Origin: Omphiscola glabra
Taxonomy: Eukaryota > Mollusca > Gastropoda > Lymnaeidae
NCBI GenBank assembly: GCA_964017045.1
Contig: OZ024811.1
Coordinates: 9,201,674-9,265,673 of the forward strand
Direction: 5' to 3'
DNA length: 64,000 nucleotides
Made by a program: the position numbers and the translations under genes. The notes below the pieces were generated by a model. It was not told the DNA's origin, searched no databases, and saw only the letters and a list, made by a program, of their open reading frames with translations. How positions within the stretch are numbered: position 1 is the stretch's first letter; each line of letters opens with the position of its first letter. This document shows positions 39,315 to 51,596 of the stretch, in pieces.

Positions 39315-41463
39315 ATCAATGCAAGAAAGCTGACCCAGCAGTTCATTGTGGATCCCTATTGCAAGACTGAGGCAAACTGTTTGAATTGGTTTCGAAAAAC
39401 TCAAAAGACAAGAAGAGCTGAAGACTATAATCTCCTTCAACGATTTGTAAACAATCACATTTTTAGAAAGTTTACATATTGCCTGGTAAGAAATTATTTT
39501 GCCTTCGAACGTCTTATGGAGTTCAATAAAAAAAAGGCAAAAAATTAAAGACGCTATTACTACCATAGTAAGAAATTACAGAAAAACTTATGTAATTTAT
39601 AACGTTCACATTTTATCTAAATCAGAGGGAAATCAGGGCAAACGTGCTTCCAATGCAGAAACCAACACACTGGATTTATTTTTAGATACATTTTTTGAGT
39701 TGACACAATAGATTTGGACATGTTAGGGCTATACTCCAAGGGATGAAGTTCCTAAAACGTGGTCTACCGCATGGCCACATATTGCTATTATTGGCCCCAG
39801 AAGACAAAGCCTGGAAGAATGAAAGAATTGGCGAATGGTCTGATAATATGCCCAGCAGTGGCAACATGAAAGTGTAATATCCTGTATGATACACCGCACG
39901 TGTAATCCATTAAATCCAAACGCACCGTGTGTGGAAAACGGCAAAGAACAAAATAATTCCTCAAAGATGTCTGTTATAACCAAAAATATCAACATCGAGA
40001 TAATTGTAATTAGTTGAACTTGGATGCAACAGAGTGTTTAAAAGATGGGTGCTGCTATACAACCCATACCTGTTTTTTGAAATACAACGCCCAATTTATC
40101 GTAAACATTTTTAGCTCAGTTTAAATACTTCTTCACATACGTTTACATCGCATGTTGAGGGCTAAGTGGATACAAACTGCACACCAAAGTGATCATATGA
40201 AAGATTAAATGTCCTCCTTGGGGACAAGCATTCAACGACATTGAAGCTTTAGAGCAAAAAACTAAGAAAAAAAACACCTGTATTGGGTTAAACTAAAACA
40301 GGAAGACCCTAATGCCCGAGAGTATTTAAAATTCCCGAACACGACACCTGGAATGACAAAAATTAAAATGGAAACAATGTCTTAGAAGGCATGAGACTGC
40401 AATTGGCAGAATATTTACGTAAGTCCCCCGGAAAGAGAAAAATGGTTTCGCCCGAATTCTCTTTAAAAATGGTAGAGAAGCTGTCGAACGCCACAGCATT
40501 TTTCGAAAGAAATAAGGACAATGTTATGGAAGATTATAGGGTAGCTTTTCCTATTAGAAACATCAATTCTTTATTGACGGACCTGCCCGAAGTGTAAAAC
40601 CTTGTTTTACGTCCCAGCAATGCACCTTATTAGTAGCAAAAACGAATTAGTCTTGCCATTTGCATTTATAGCAACAGCAAAAAATTTGCCTGAGCGCGGC
40701 AGAACTTTACAAAAGTCGTTTCAAGCTGCCTATTCCAATGAATGAAACATCAACCTTTAATAGTCAACATGGGACTAATACGACAATTGAAGTGAATAAG
40801 TCCAAATTGATAATCTGTCATGAAGCTTCAATGGTCCCATTACATGGAATAAATGGAGTTGACACGCTATATAATAAACTCATATATGAAGATCCATTTC
40901 GGATTAGATTTTAGACAAATGATCCCTGTTTTCCACATGGCATTAGAAACGAAATATTTTCCTTATGCATAAATAGTGTATGTTTTGGACAAATATTCAG
41001 GTCCTATTGTTAGAACAAATCATGCGTGCCCATGAAGACAATGACCCACCAGAGCGCCGAGGCTGTTCCTTTTGGCTCGTAAATCTCCATGAACCTGTAT
41101 TAGAGGAGGGCATCTTCAAAATTCCTCCAGTCTGCATTGATCATGGAAGTATTGTTGATGTTTTCTTTGCTGAGGTCATCCAATCAAGAGATGCCAACAT
41201 TGCTAACCACGCAATCTCGACTCCAAAAAATACACACGAGTCTCTTGAGCTTAATTAAATGTATTCCGATTAATTGAATCTGAATTAAAATGCTATACCA
41301 TCAAAGATTTAGACAGTTCTCGTGCCAAGGGGGCAGTAAACTATTCAAAGGATATTTGAACAGGCTAACACTTTGAGGTATGCCTCCTCATAGACTTATC
41401 TTAAAAGTTTTTTTTCCGTAGTAATGTAGCTACATAAACTTGATTTAACAAAAATTCTTTGCA
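39315..41463 (+). pseudogene. Decayed Helitron Rep-helicase, left part
   Basis: Fragments in shifting frames, interrupted by stops, match Helitron proteins in the right order. RKLTQQFIVDPYCKTEAN and QKTRRAEDYNLLQ (39318-39450) come from the region before the Rep domain. KFLKRGLPHGHILLLL (39745-39790) is the Rep HUH region (HGH). NPYLFFEI follows. RTLQKSFQLPIPMNET (about 40705-40750) and LIICHEASMV (about 40810-40840) are the helicase. GMPPHRLILKV lies near 41382-41412 and LDLTKIL near 41440. Intact proteins nick, unwind and move Helitrons by rolling circle; this copy cannot be expressed. The N-terminus is missing and the piece continues at 46992. Confidence 0.8.
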
Positions 41464-42513
41464 AGGGCACCGTAAAGGACATGTGCTGAAGCGGCACTGA
41501 GCACGGAGCTCTTGGCCGACCACTCACGAAGAGCGGCGTCCCCAACCCCGATCCGACGCTTCGTAACCGTTACAGCCGAACCGAGGCCGATGGCCTCCCC
41601 GCTGCTAACCAGCGGTTGCGAGATAGCTTGGCTCACGACCCCCCCACGTGAAATGGGAGCCGTTTGTTCAAATGGGCCCGGAAAAACCGACCAAGCAGGG
41701 CTGACTAACCACCGACATGCTCGAGCCTCCGCGGCACGAGCGACCAGCCCCAATAGTTTCTATCCAAAGCGCCGCAATCAAAGATTGTCGGACAACGGGG
41801 CGTAAGCCACCGACCAGCCTTTACTTTCTGGAGACTTCGGCTCCCTCCGTTGGCAGCCAGCTTGTTAGTGTTCTGCGCGCAGACATACCCAACCTTCCTA
41901 ATGGGCAAACGAACAAAGGAACGTGGCCCCAGGCCCCACCTGCCGGCACCGGACGGCGCAATGACTTCCAGGGACGCCCTCGGACACCCGCACCACGACG
42001 TCTCGGGTTGGTTCCGGACTCCCACCTGACTGTTACCTAAGAACTTTGGGTCTCATTCTTTGCCGAAGACAAAACCTCATTCCACCTTGTCCCCCATCTC
42101 CCACCGTCTACATGAGGTACAGCGAGCACGCTGTATCGTGCCCCACTCGGGTGGCTTCGTCGTTCCTGTCACTGTGTCTTCCCGCCTTGTCCCCTCATTT
42201 CTCTTTTAAACGCGACACAGGCAGGTCATCATTCCATCGCTATTTGCCCACCACCTTTTCCGTTGTCCCCTTTGAAGTCCTCGCGGGTGACCCCCCGTCT
42301 GGTGCGGTTTGTCGCCCAACTTCTTGATGGCGGGTCTTGTCTTCACCGTGCTCAGGCTCCCTACTCGGTTTACCGCACTCGGGCGTTTCACCTGTCCTGA
42401 GCCGGTTCTGTCGGACTGTGGGCCGTGGTCTAGGCACCCACTGTTTTTCGGTCGGTTCGGTGTGGGGCTGTGACGCTCGGGTCACGCCCTTTGTTACGGT
42501 CGGACAGGTTCGA

Positions 42514-43455
42514 CTATGTCCTCGCTGCCTCTTCGAGCGCCAGTCTGAAATACCTGGCGGCTTTTCGGAGTTCTTCCTGGGCCCCGTAAAGGTCGATAGT
42601 GGGTGGGACCCCAAATATCGTCTCCCTGGTCGCCCTCAGCGCCGGACACGAGACAATGTGCTCTACTGTTTCGACGTCGAATCCGCAGTGTCTGCACGTG
42701 GGACTGTCTCGCCTGCCCATACGGGCTAGGTAGTCATTTGTGGGACAGTGACATGTTCTGACCTGGGCAAGGGTTGCCTGGTCGGGACGTGTGAGTTTCC
42801 ACCAGTCGTCGGACCTCGTGGGTTCCTTCAATTTCTCCCAAACCACTCTCCCCGTGCTACCGTCCTGCCATTGTCTGATCCACTTTTCCCTAAAGTGTTC
42901 CCTCAACAGGGTTTTGATGGCAGTTAGTGAGACCGGTGTCTCGGGCTGTGGCTGGTCAGACCCGTGCTTGGCCAGCTCGTCAGCCCTATCGTTACCCTCC
43001 AGGTTCGAGTGGGATGGGATCCATTGCATTGTCACCGACTTGCCGTAAGTCGTTCTGAGCGTGGCAATGTCGTGTAAGGTGCCCTCAAGCTTTCGGCTGG
43101 GGCTCTGTTTCAGGGCCTGGAGCGTTGATCTCGAGTCTGTGAACACCACTACGTTAGCGGGTGGGATATTGCCTCCCTTGAACCCCTCAAGTAGTGTTCG
43201 TATCGCCACGTGGATAGCTTCGATCTCGGCTTCGGCGTTAGAAACGTACTTACCGCAAGGACCACTTAGTTCTACGCGCTGTGCTCGGTCAGGTAGACGC
43301 ATAGATATGCCAAAGCCTGCTTTCCCGGGTCCGACAGACCAGTCAGTGAAGACGTGGATACTGTCGGTCGGGTAGGCTGCGATAACTTCTTGCGCATCTA
43401 CCGTGACCTGTGCCTGGGACTGAGTCTTAGCACAGCTGCCTGCTATGGTTGTCAC
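42514..43455 (-). pseudogene. LINE RNase H domain and C-terminal Cys/His motif
   Basis: An open stretch of about 313 codons. The RNase H fold is shown by HVFTDWSVGPGKAGFGI (first Asp), NAEAEIEAIHVAI (Glu), VVVFTDSRSTL (Asp), IPSHSNLEGNDRADELA (His/Asp). Near the end is a Cys/His cluster, CRHCGF then EHIVSCPAL, typical of I- and Ingi-type proteins. It would degrade RNA in the RNA/cDNA hybrid. It has no start of its own: the frame continues upstream to about 43520 (...RRKGEPRRGSRRPVIV), so it is the tail of the polyprotein separated from the RT by a one-base shift near 43500-43530. Confidence 0.85.
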
Positions 43456-43769
43456 AATTACTGGCCGGCGTGAGCCTCGTCTGGGCTCGCCTTTCCTACG
43501 ATCGCGAGTTCTTCTCTGTGGGTGGGTAGCGCAATCTCGGACTCGAGTTCGCGAGCAACTCTAAGGAAGGAAGTTTTCTTAATCCTTCCTTTGCCTACCC
43601 ACCCTTCGGTTAGGCTTTTGATCGGGTCGGGGTCCCCCAGACGCCTGAACCTCTCGAGTGAGGCTAGGACGGCGCGTTCACGCCTGATTTCGAGCGGTTC
43701 CAGGTTTGCAAAGATCTCGGAGGCTGCAATTGGAGAGCTCCGGAAAGTGCCACAGATTAGGCGGGTTGC

Positions 43770-45707
43770 CTAATTTTGCACCAGGTCAAGTTTCTCCAGT
43801 GCGGTTCTGCTCGCATGGACCTGGACTGGCATGCTGTAGTCGATGACAGATCTCACAGCGCCAATATAGAGAGCACTGAGCACATTCGCAGATGCACCCC
43901 AGTTGGTACTGGCGAGTTTCTTGACCATGCAAAGCTTTCTAGAGGCTGCCTGGGCCAGTAGATCGATGTGCGTATGCAACTGGAGCTTTGGATCGAGGGT
44001 AACTCCAAGATATTTAGGGTTGTCACACTTCTGCAGGGCACAGCCCCGATAACTGAGGCGCACCGGTACCTCTTTAATAACTCTTCCAAGGGTAAACAGC
44101 GTGTGTACGGTTTTTCCAGTGTTCACAGTTAGTTTCCATTTTCTCGCGTATCGGCTGATCGCTTCAAGGTCTGCCTGTATTGTCTCCTGCAAGTCCCAGG
44201 CATCCCTTCCAGTACTCCAAAGGGTACAATCGTCTGCGAACAGTGACTTTTCACTTCTAATGACTTCGGGGAGGTCATTGATATAAACCAGGAACAGTAC
44301 GCAGCTGAGTGCTGAGCCTTGTGGTAAGCCCTGTTCCACGATATGGTAACTAGACAGAGCAGTACCAAATCTGGTTCTGACGACTCGGTTCGTCAAAAAG
44401 TCCTTGAGCCACCAATACATGTTCCCGGTTATACCCGTTCGTTGAAGTTTTAGGAGTAGACCTTGTCGCCAGACCGTGTCGTAGGCCTGCTTGAGGTCGA
44501 GAAAAACAGACAGCGTGCTTTTCTTATCTTGGAAACCGTCTGCTATTGACTGCATTAACCGCACAACCTGATCCCTGGGTTGTCGTTTTCTCCGGAACCC
44601 GCTCTGATTCACATCAATAAGCTTCTTACTCTCGAGGTACCAGTATAACCTTTCGTTAACGAGCCGTTCAGCTACCTTACCAACACACGATGTGATGGAG
44701 ATGGGCCGGTAGCTGTCGGGGTGGTCCGCAGGTTTTCCAGTCTTCAGGATTGGTGTTATGGTGGCCTTGCGCCACGCATCCGGTATGCAACCTGTAGCCC
44801 ACGTCCTGTTGACAATATCGAGGAGCGCCCTCTTCGAGCGAGGACCAAAATGTCGCAGCATATCGTTAGAGACCCGGTCAGAGCCGGCTGCCTTTCCAGC
44901 TTTGCATTTTCTCAGGGCTTGGTCCAGTTCACACGGTGTGAACGGGGTGGACATAACACTCGACCGGTCGGCTCCCGGTTGTGCTTCACCTTCTCTGCGT
45001 TTCCGGTTTAGAGCTTTGCCTTCTTCGGTCTCTTTCTGGGATTTGCTAACGTTGGCGAAGTGTTTGTTAAGCACTTCGGCACGCCTGTGATCAGTGGTTT
45101 CCGAGCTGGTACCTTCTGATCTCAGGGGGCACGAGTTTTGCCTGCGGTCTTCGCCGGAAAGAGACTTCAGCGTTTGCCAAGCCTTTCTGCTATCGGAGCT
45201 CAGGTCAATCTTGGCGCACGATTCGCCCCATTTCTCTCTTTTTGTTTTCGCCGAGAGCTTTCGAATTTGGGAGGACAGGTAATTGTACGTTCGGCGGTTT
45301 TCAGTCGACTCGGATGCGACTTCACGAGCTGATTTGCGTCTTTTTACCAGGTCTTCAAATTCTGGAGTCCAACCAGGATGGTATCGCTCTCTACGTCCCG
45401 AGCGCGGGATTGTCTGTTTTGCTGCCCTGAGGATAGCGTCCACCAGGAAGCTGTAGGTACGGTCTAAACTTGGCTGCTGATGGAACACACGACTCACCAT
45501 TTCGTCAGACAGAGCCTCGAACCTATCCCACTTCGCCTTTGCGTACTGCCAGTGCTTGGCAGTTGGCCCTTGACGTGACGGTCTTAGCCCCGTGCTTAGG
45601 GTCAGCAGGATAGGCCTGTAGTCGCTCCCTGTGCAATCAAGGACCTCCAGGCTTGCTTGACCTTCTAGGTCCCCTGAGACGAATGTCAAGTCAGGTCTCG
45701 ATTCCAC
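43770..45707 (-). pseudogene. LINE reverse transcriptase domain
   Basis: Open for 645 codons. Starts with the endonuclease end (PDLTFVSGDL and GSDYRPI). The RT follows: YRPISITSCVGKVAERL, SGFRRKRQPRDQV, FLDLKQAYDTV (motif A Asp), GLPQGSALSCVLFLVYIND (motif B), SLFADDCTLW (motif C, FADD), KWKLTVNTGKT and KYLGVTLDPKL. The polymerase aspartates are intact, so decay is recent. The frame ends at TAG in LVQN-stop-ATRLI, where related proteins have Gln (CAG to TAG), and then stays open for about 90 more codons. The catalytic endonuclease motif SDH reads SDY here. Confidence 0.9.
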
Positions 45708-46501
45708 ACCGTTGCCTGAGTGGAGAAACGTAGGGGGGTATGCATATTTTGGAGTCGGATCATGTTAGTAGAGTTACACAAATCGTTGACAGCGAGACCT
45801 GAGGTGTTGGTTAGAGCGTAACCCCACTCTGGTGAATGTGCGTTTATGTCTCCGGCCATAACTGTACGCTTCAGGATGGCTTTCGACACCGCCAAGTTTA
45901 CGGTCGACTTCGGTGGGTTATAGAGGTTGATGAATGTGAACGCCCGATTCCCGACCCAGATTCTTACCGTGATCGAATCTGTGTTGGAGGGTCCTGATGC
46001 CCTAGGCACCACCTCGGCTGTGTGACTGGAGCGCACCAGTGTTACAAGCCCGTGGCATTTCTGACACTCACATCGGTAGGTGGTGTAGCCCTCCAACAGG
46101 AACGGTTCACGATTCATGCGAGCCTCCTGGACGAGAGCAATGTCCACCCGTTTCTCACTTAGTAGCCGTCTCAGCTCGGGCTCTTTCGGTCGCAGCCCGT
46201 TAGCGTTCAACTGTAGGCAGACTAACTTTCCTCGACAGTTAGTGGTAGCACGGATGCTCCGTTGACGCTTTTTCCGCCGCTTTTTCTTTGTCCCATGTTC
46301 CCCGTTCGAGGGGCCACCGCCTCTTTGCTGCTGGTCACTCGGGACCGCAGCCGGTAACGGGGCGGTTGCGTTACCCGTTATAGGAGAAGCCTCCCCGATA
46401 GTGACTTTAACCCCGTGGCCTCGGGGTGACACAGCCACGAAGGTGGGCCTTCGACCCGTGCCTCTTGGAGTATATGTATCAGTTGTACTTTCCATAATCA
46501 A
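45686..46501 (-). pseudogene. LINE N-terminus and apurinic-like endonuclease, frameshifted
   Basis: The N-terminal 80 residues are rich in Pro, Gly and Lys (KKKRRKKRQR basic run). The APE-type endonuclease follows: LQLNANGLRPKEPEL, ALVQEARMN (catalytic Glu), FINLYNPPKST and MAGDINAHSPEWGY (Asp/Asn/His). The frame ends after ...NRDLT. The endonuclease end lies in another frame at 45707. The switch sits in a run of six C on the minus strand (45733-45738); one more C would restore an unbroken frame, so a one-base loss or a homopolymer sequencing error is likely. Such enzymes nick target DNA for target-primed reverse transcription. Confidence 0.85.
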
Positions 46502-46821
46502 GAGACAGAATGAGCCACACCGCCACCATTTCGAGGTTAGAGCTAACCCCCGAGATCACCGTTCTTGGCGGAGGGTGGTCGGGCTTTATGATCTCGCTTT
46601 CCTTACGAGGACCGGGCTCGCAGCTGGCCCAGACCCCGCCCCCTCGCTGTTCGCATGCGCGTATTTTGGCCTTATTGAAACGCATAGCCCGCTCCGGTGA
46701 CAACGGTCTCCGTGTGGCTCTATCAAAGTATCCACAGCCTCTTAATGCGTGGAAGTCCCGGTGGGGCAACCGGTGGCGCGTCTGGTGGGAGCCATTTCAG
46801 ATCCACCTGATCATAGGCACT

Positions 46822-46975
46822 CACCAAGCCCGATGACCCGACACCGGTGCCGGCAGCACCGGCCAGGTCACCAGACCACAGCTGTCATTCACTTTACCGA
46901 CCGAGCCCGATGGCCCAACACCGGTGCCAAAGGCGGCGGCCGACGGCACCAGTCAGATCACCAGGCCACAGCTGC
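46822..46975 (-). repeat. LINE 5' UTR imperfect tandem repeat
   Basis: Two diverged copies of about 75 bp, sharing 'agcccgatg.cc', 'acaccggtgcc', 'aggtcaccagaccacagctg' or 'agatcaccaggccacagctg'. Their place at the LINE 5' end suggests promoter-type monomers and that the copy is close to full length at its 5' end. Confidence 0.55.
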
Positions 46976-46991
46976 TGGCACCAGACTTGCA

Positions 46992-47290
46992 CCAGATTGG
47001 TCGTCAAACAAATGATGCCAAAAGTCATTCACTGTGAAATCCTGGCCAAATCTTATAAATGTATTAGGTTTTTTATTCCAAGAGTTATTCTTGCACTCTC
47101 TAGGACTGACCCTCACTTTGTATTAAGACGGAAACAGTTTATATTGGAACTTGCTTTTGCTATGACCAACAATAAAAGGACAACTTTGGAATTCAGTTGG
47201 CATTAATTACCATGTCCAGTGTTCAGTTATAGACAACTTCATGATGTAATTTTACGAAACAATCCTTTCAGAAAGTCAAGCTAAAACACC
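46992..47290 (+). pseudogene. Decayed Helitron helicase, right part
   Basis: Continues the protein interrupted at 41463: TRLVVKQMMPKVIHCEIL, RFFIPRVIL, FVLRRKQFILELAFAM (helicase RRxQFPxxLAFAMTxNK motif) and then, after a stop and shift, LPCPVFSYRQLHDV, which aligns with the LPRPVFSHGQLYVA region of Helitron helicases. Diverged and not translatable. The element's 3' hairpin and CTRR end were not confirmed. Confidence 0.8.
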
Positions 47291-47619
47291 AAGCAGCTTA
47301 TTAACAAGGCAACTTAAAAAAGGCCACAGAGTTTACATCACAAATGTGGTCTAAAAAAAGAAGTTTTATCCAATATTTAAACTTTATAATAAGTCGTGAC
47401 TCGCTTAGTAATATGTTCCAATAAAATTGCTCGCCACTAGGGCGTAGAACGGGTACTACAGCTTGTTGATTATATCACAGTATTGGCTATATCTAAGTAT
47501 TGGTTTTTTCCAGTAATGGTGTTTCACAGCATGCTCCTACTCAAGCATTGTACGGCGTGTTTGCCTTTTTTTCAAAATCATTGACATTAACTCTTTTCTG
47601 TGTGGCTGGTGGGCTGGCT

Positions 47620-47800
47620 GACTGAATGAATGAGCGGGTGGCAAATTACTTGAACGGCTAATTGGCCCTTTCTTCCGTCAAGCCATCGAGCTGAAACTTG
47701 GCACATAGGAGTTTCCGATGACAACATGTCTTATCAATTTTTCAGACACAAAACCAACCCCCAACCACCACAAATCAGTTTTTCCTGATTTCCAATTCAA
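47620..47800 (+). repeat. Interspersed repeat (tcgagctgaaacttggcac)
   Basis: Contains 'atcgagctgaaacttggcac' and tccgatgaca. The reverse complement of 3930-4060 shows the same order (tcgagctgaaacttgacac, then accgatgaca). Family not recognised. Confidence 0.45.
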
Positions 47801-48764
47801 ACATAAAATGAAATACCTGATAACTCCAAGAAATTTGATTCTTAAAAATATTTAAATGTGCGTTAGTGCGTTCTATTTTCTTTGGGTTTTATTCCCTCAA
47901 ATTATTTGTCAAAATAAACTACTGTGTAGAAGCCGGTGAATCATGAGAATATTAGCATAGTTCAAGGGCGGGAAAAATGTGCGGTTGCGAGCCTGAAGGG
48001 GGGGGGGAGCACTAATTGGAATTTCAATAAAGTGCGTTACTTAAATGTGTGGTTTTTTAAAATTCAGGCTCCCCCTCCTCAAATTGATGGAGTTTACATT
48101 TTTTATAAAAGATTTATAAAAAAATATTGTTTACGTGCAGGTGATTTACGAACTCTACAGATTAGGGAGAATATAAAGTTAGAAAGTTGCATGAAATTAT
48201 TTAGTGATTTATTGTCAAACTCTATACCAATTTAGTCAAACTTACGCAGTACAGAAAATATTAGAAACTATACATATTTTTTTCCAAATGTCCAACATTT
48301 TACTCCCGTATACATTTAAAACTCTTCAGCTAAAATTATATTCTGAATAATTGAGAACTGAGCCCAACCACCACACAAATTACCTTTTATTATTGTTGTT
48401 GGCAAGCTTTAGGACATCTCATTGTCCAGTTATTGAATCCATGCTTTTGGATGTTTTGACATACACCTAACTGGCTACATCCTGGAGACATACCAGTTAA
48501 AAATATGTTAAGAGTAAAAATAGAATATGCAATAATTTTTAAGAAATAAAAAATGTACCATAATTTTGAAGAAAAATCATCACTGTTCTTTGTTAAAATA
48601 TTTTTTTTTTTCACATTGTGCAGCCTTGTTATGTTAATTATACCTTCCCAGAATGATGTCACAGAATAACTTCTCACGAAGGCGTTTCTGATAAAAAAGT
48701 TTAAAGTAAAATTTTCTCTCTAATTGATTGACAAATATTATAAGCACAACATTTAATGAATACA

Positions 48765-49012
48765 TTAAGCGCAGCGTCTTCGGTCGACCAGATGTCTCTG
48801 GACGGGGAGGGTCCCCGTCGGCAAGCCTGATCGAGCGGTTGCTAGTGGGGACGGTTCACGCCCGGGGAGGTCTCTGGCGTTCCCCAGCACGGCCCGACGT
48901 CGGGCAAATCCGGCACCTGGCAGGTGTGGAAGGGGGGGGGGGAGGCGCCAGGGAGGGCATAAGTAGCTCAAGCTCGACGACCGGCTGACGCCATTTCCTA
49001 ATGAGACATTTT
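48765..49012 (+). mobile_element. GC-rich dispersed element, shortest copy
   Basis: Begins 'gcgcagcgtcttcggtcgac' and ends 'gctgacgccatttcctaatg', matching the last 250 bp of the copies at 29600 and 35945 with more divergence. It is 5' truncated relative to both. Confidence 0.55.
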
Positions 49013-51540
49013 AATGAATACATTGAAAATAAAACTTGGTGTTAAACAGTGTACATTTTTTTAATGATAATCTAAGGTCACCACCAGAAAAAATTTCAGG
49101 TTCACGTTGAGTCGATAAGTGTATGTAAAGCTACTAACAATTTTGTCTATTTACATACGAGTTACCATTATAGTCCCTTTTGAGTTTTTTTAAAATGTTT
49201 ATCTTAAGGGTGTCACTTGTAGATAAAATTGCTTTTATTTGAATAATTGACAGAGAAAGAAATTATGACAGGTCACATCACCTCATTACCCGTGTTTGAC
49301 AACAATCAAACGGTCCACATGTTAGTGTATTTCCTTGTACAAGTTGTACTAAAACAATTTTGAAATTTTGAGCATAATAATTTTATAAACATTTGTTGAA
49401 ATTTTATAAGTTTAAGAAATTCTGCTACATGAGGAAACTAATGTAATAAAATAAAACAACTGCATTGTGGGACAGTGCTACAGAGAACCATTTAATTAAT
49501 GTAAACCTTGATATGCAGACGTACCTGACGTCTGAATCTTAATGCAGTAAATTTCCTATTAGAAATAACGCAAAAATAATTTTTCAAATATTGTTTGCAG
49601 ACAAGAAAATACTTAAGAACAAGTTTTCAAATAGTGTTTACAGACTAGAAAATATTCATCAATAACTGTTCAAATAAGTTTTATAAGCTACACATGTGAT
49701 GTGTTGGTAAAATATTTCCTAAAATAAATAAACAATAATTAAATTATTTAAACTGTGCTTCGAGTTTAATACCATAACTTCAGGAAAGTACAAACATTAT
49801 GTGGCAACAAATTGTTAAAGGACCTTCAACAATTTATTCCGGAAAGTATTCATCATTTAGGAAGGAGCAAATCTAGGTTAACCCCATTTAATTAATGTCG
49901 AAAAATACGTTCCTAAAGTCCAGGAGTGAGTTCAACCAATTCTTGCAAAGAAGCCGGATCATTAGCTCCGACAGTACGCTTCATTTCCGCTAAACTAGTC
50001 TCTATCGCCACGTATAGTAGCGATCCCTTCAAGAGGGCATGAACCACTAAACCGAGGTAATGCATGGCCCAAGGTAATTCAAGCTCGCCCAGATACCCTT
50101 CATTCTTATATGGAAACTATCTATGATCACAACCATGTTTCTATTATTTTAATATCGTCCATTCAATTTCTAAGGCTTTTATTTCTAATTCACTGGACAT
50201 AGTTTGACATACATTATCTAATATGTATGATTAAAATGTCAAAATTCACTTGAAAAAAATGGTATCAAGCAATCTTGCATAATATAAACACTATCGATTT
50301 CAAAGATTTCACAATATGTTCGACATACATAACGTCACAATTTAAAAATGGCACAAAAACGTTAAAACCTTTAAAGAAAATAGATCTTTCAAGAAACCAA
50401 CATTTGGTATTTATGAAGATGGACATAGGAAAATTATTATAAATACATTTTTTATGTAAGTGATACAAGCAAAGTTAGGAGTACCATGTTCCGCTAAATT
50501 TCATTATTTCCTTTGCACAGTTTTAAGGAATAAAAAATAAAGTAGACACATTTCGATAACAGCGCTCCATGTTTAGATTAAGCTTTGGCGTCCCATTTCA
50601 ATTATTTACTTTAATTATTCATAACATTTTTTAAACACTTATTTTGAAGCGCATTAGCCTAGCTTGTGAATGAAAACGTCTTTAGCGATCTGCGAACATG
50701 AGATGAAATGTGACATAACGTTTGTTCAATACTTAATATCGATAGTATTTTAAAAAATTATCCCATTCATTACAGTTACGGAACTTTGATGTGTCCAACA
50801 ACACGGAGGCTCTCTGCAGACAATTAAAAGCACACAACAAAGTTAAGTGAAACCTAAAGTCTCGTGAAGGATGCACCGTGTGACTGGATGTTATTTCACT
50901 TAACCAACATAAAAGAAACAAATCAAAAACCGCACAAATCAAGTATACCAAAATAAAACGTTTTTGATTACGATAATAAAGGATTTAAAGTAATTTCTTG
51001 GAACTTACCCGAAGATATGTCTTTTTTAATTATTAGCAATGGCACGCTCACAAATTGTCAAACATTGAGATTATGAACGCCTTGTCAAATGAGGGACTGC
51101 AGGGATAAAGTTCATCGTTAGACTTCAAAAACTCCATTTCAAACAAAAATATTTTATATACCAATTGTAAAAGTTTCATTTGTATTCCCATTTTGAAAGG
51201 TATCTTTCTAACTAGTAACCGATAAGAATAGAAACATTCTATTTTTAGAGTTGCTAACTTAGCAACTGAAAAGCGTCATTTATAAAATTATGTTCATGCG
51301 ACATATTTAAGTCATCCTGCACTTTAATGACGCGCTTGCGACAAATAACGAATTCAACCATAACAAAATAACACTACATGGGTAATGAGGCTTGTCTCCC
51401 TTGAGACACTTGATTTTTATTGCAATTTTTAAAGGGGCAAATACTTTTTTATTACAATCTCGCTGTAAACATAGATGTTGAGAATTGAAATATAAGCACA
51501 TATTTAAATAATTATACATAATGAGGACTTAGTTTTGGTA
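49013..51540. other. Upstream region of gene B, no gene seen
   Basis: Aligns with 30.4-34.67 kb of unit A minus the two minisatellites, and from about 49.8 kb with unit C. No conserved reading frame was seen across the three units. Confidence 0.5.
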
Positions 51541-51548
51541 TATAAATA
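51541..51548 (+). promoter_or_regulatory. TATA box of peptide gene B
   Basis: TATAAATA 56 bp upstream of the start at 51597. The sequence between it and the start codon ('aagccacatcataggaagaa' and onward) is nearly identical in copy A and very similar in copy C. Confidence 0.75.
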
Positions 51549-51596
51549 GAACTAAATTTAAGCCACATCATAGGAAGAAAGAAGAAGCTAATCAAC

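Larger units (their letters stand above)
41464..46986 (-). mobile_element. Non-LTR retrotransposon (Ingi/I group), inserted in the Helitron
   Basis: A 5.5-kb GC-rich block on the minus strand. It has 5' repeats (46822-46975), a single frame for endonuclease, reverse transcriptase and RNase H broken by two frameshifts and a stop, and a 1.05-kb 3' UTR (41464-42513). TTGCA occurs at both edges (41459-41463 and 46987-46991), a possible short target duplication. The flanks are consecutive parts of one Helitron helicase (left ends ...LTKILC, right begins TRLVVKQ). One long protein with RNase H and no gag-like ORF fits Ingi; clade assignment is inference. Confidence 0.8.

Noticed and set aside
39276..39995. 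Minus-strand frames of 70-96 codons
   Set aside because: Antisense shadows of the decayed Helitron protein.
41445..43375. Several plus-strand frames of 80-130 codons in the GC-rich block
   Set aside because: They are shadows of the minus-strand LINE; GC-rich DNA has few chance stops.
47320..47360. aggccaca...tgtggtct hairpin followed by ctaa as the Helitron 3' end
   Set aside because: Stem is short, the loop is 16 bases and the spacing to CTRR is wrong; could be chance.
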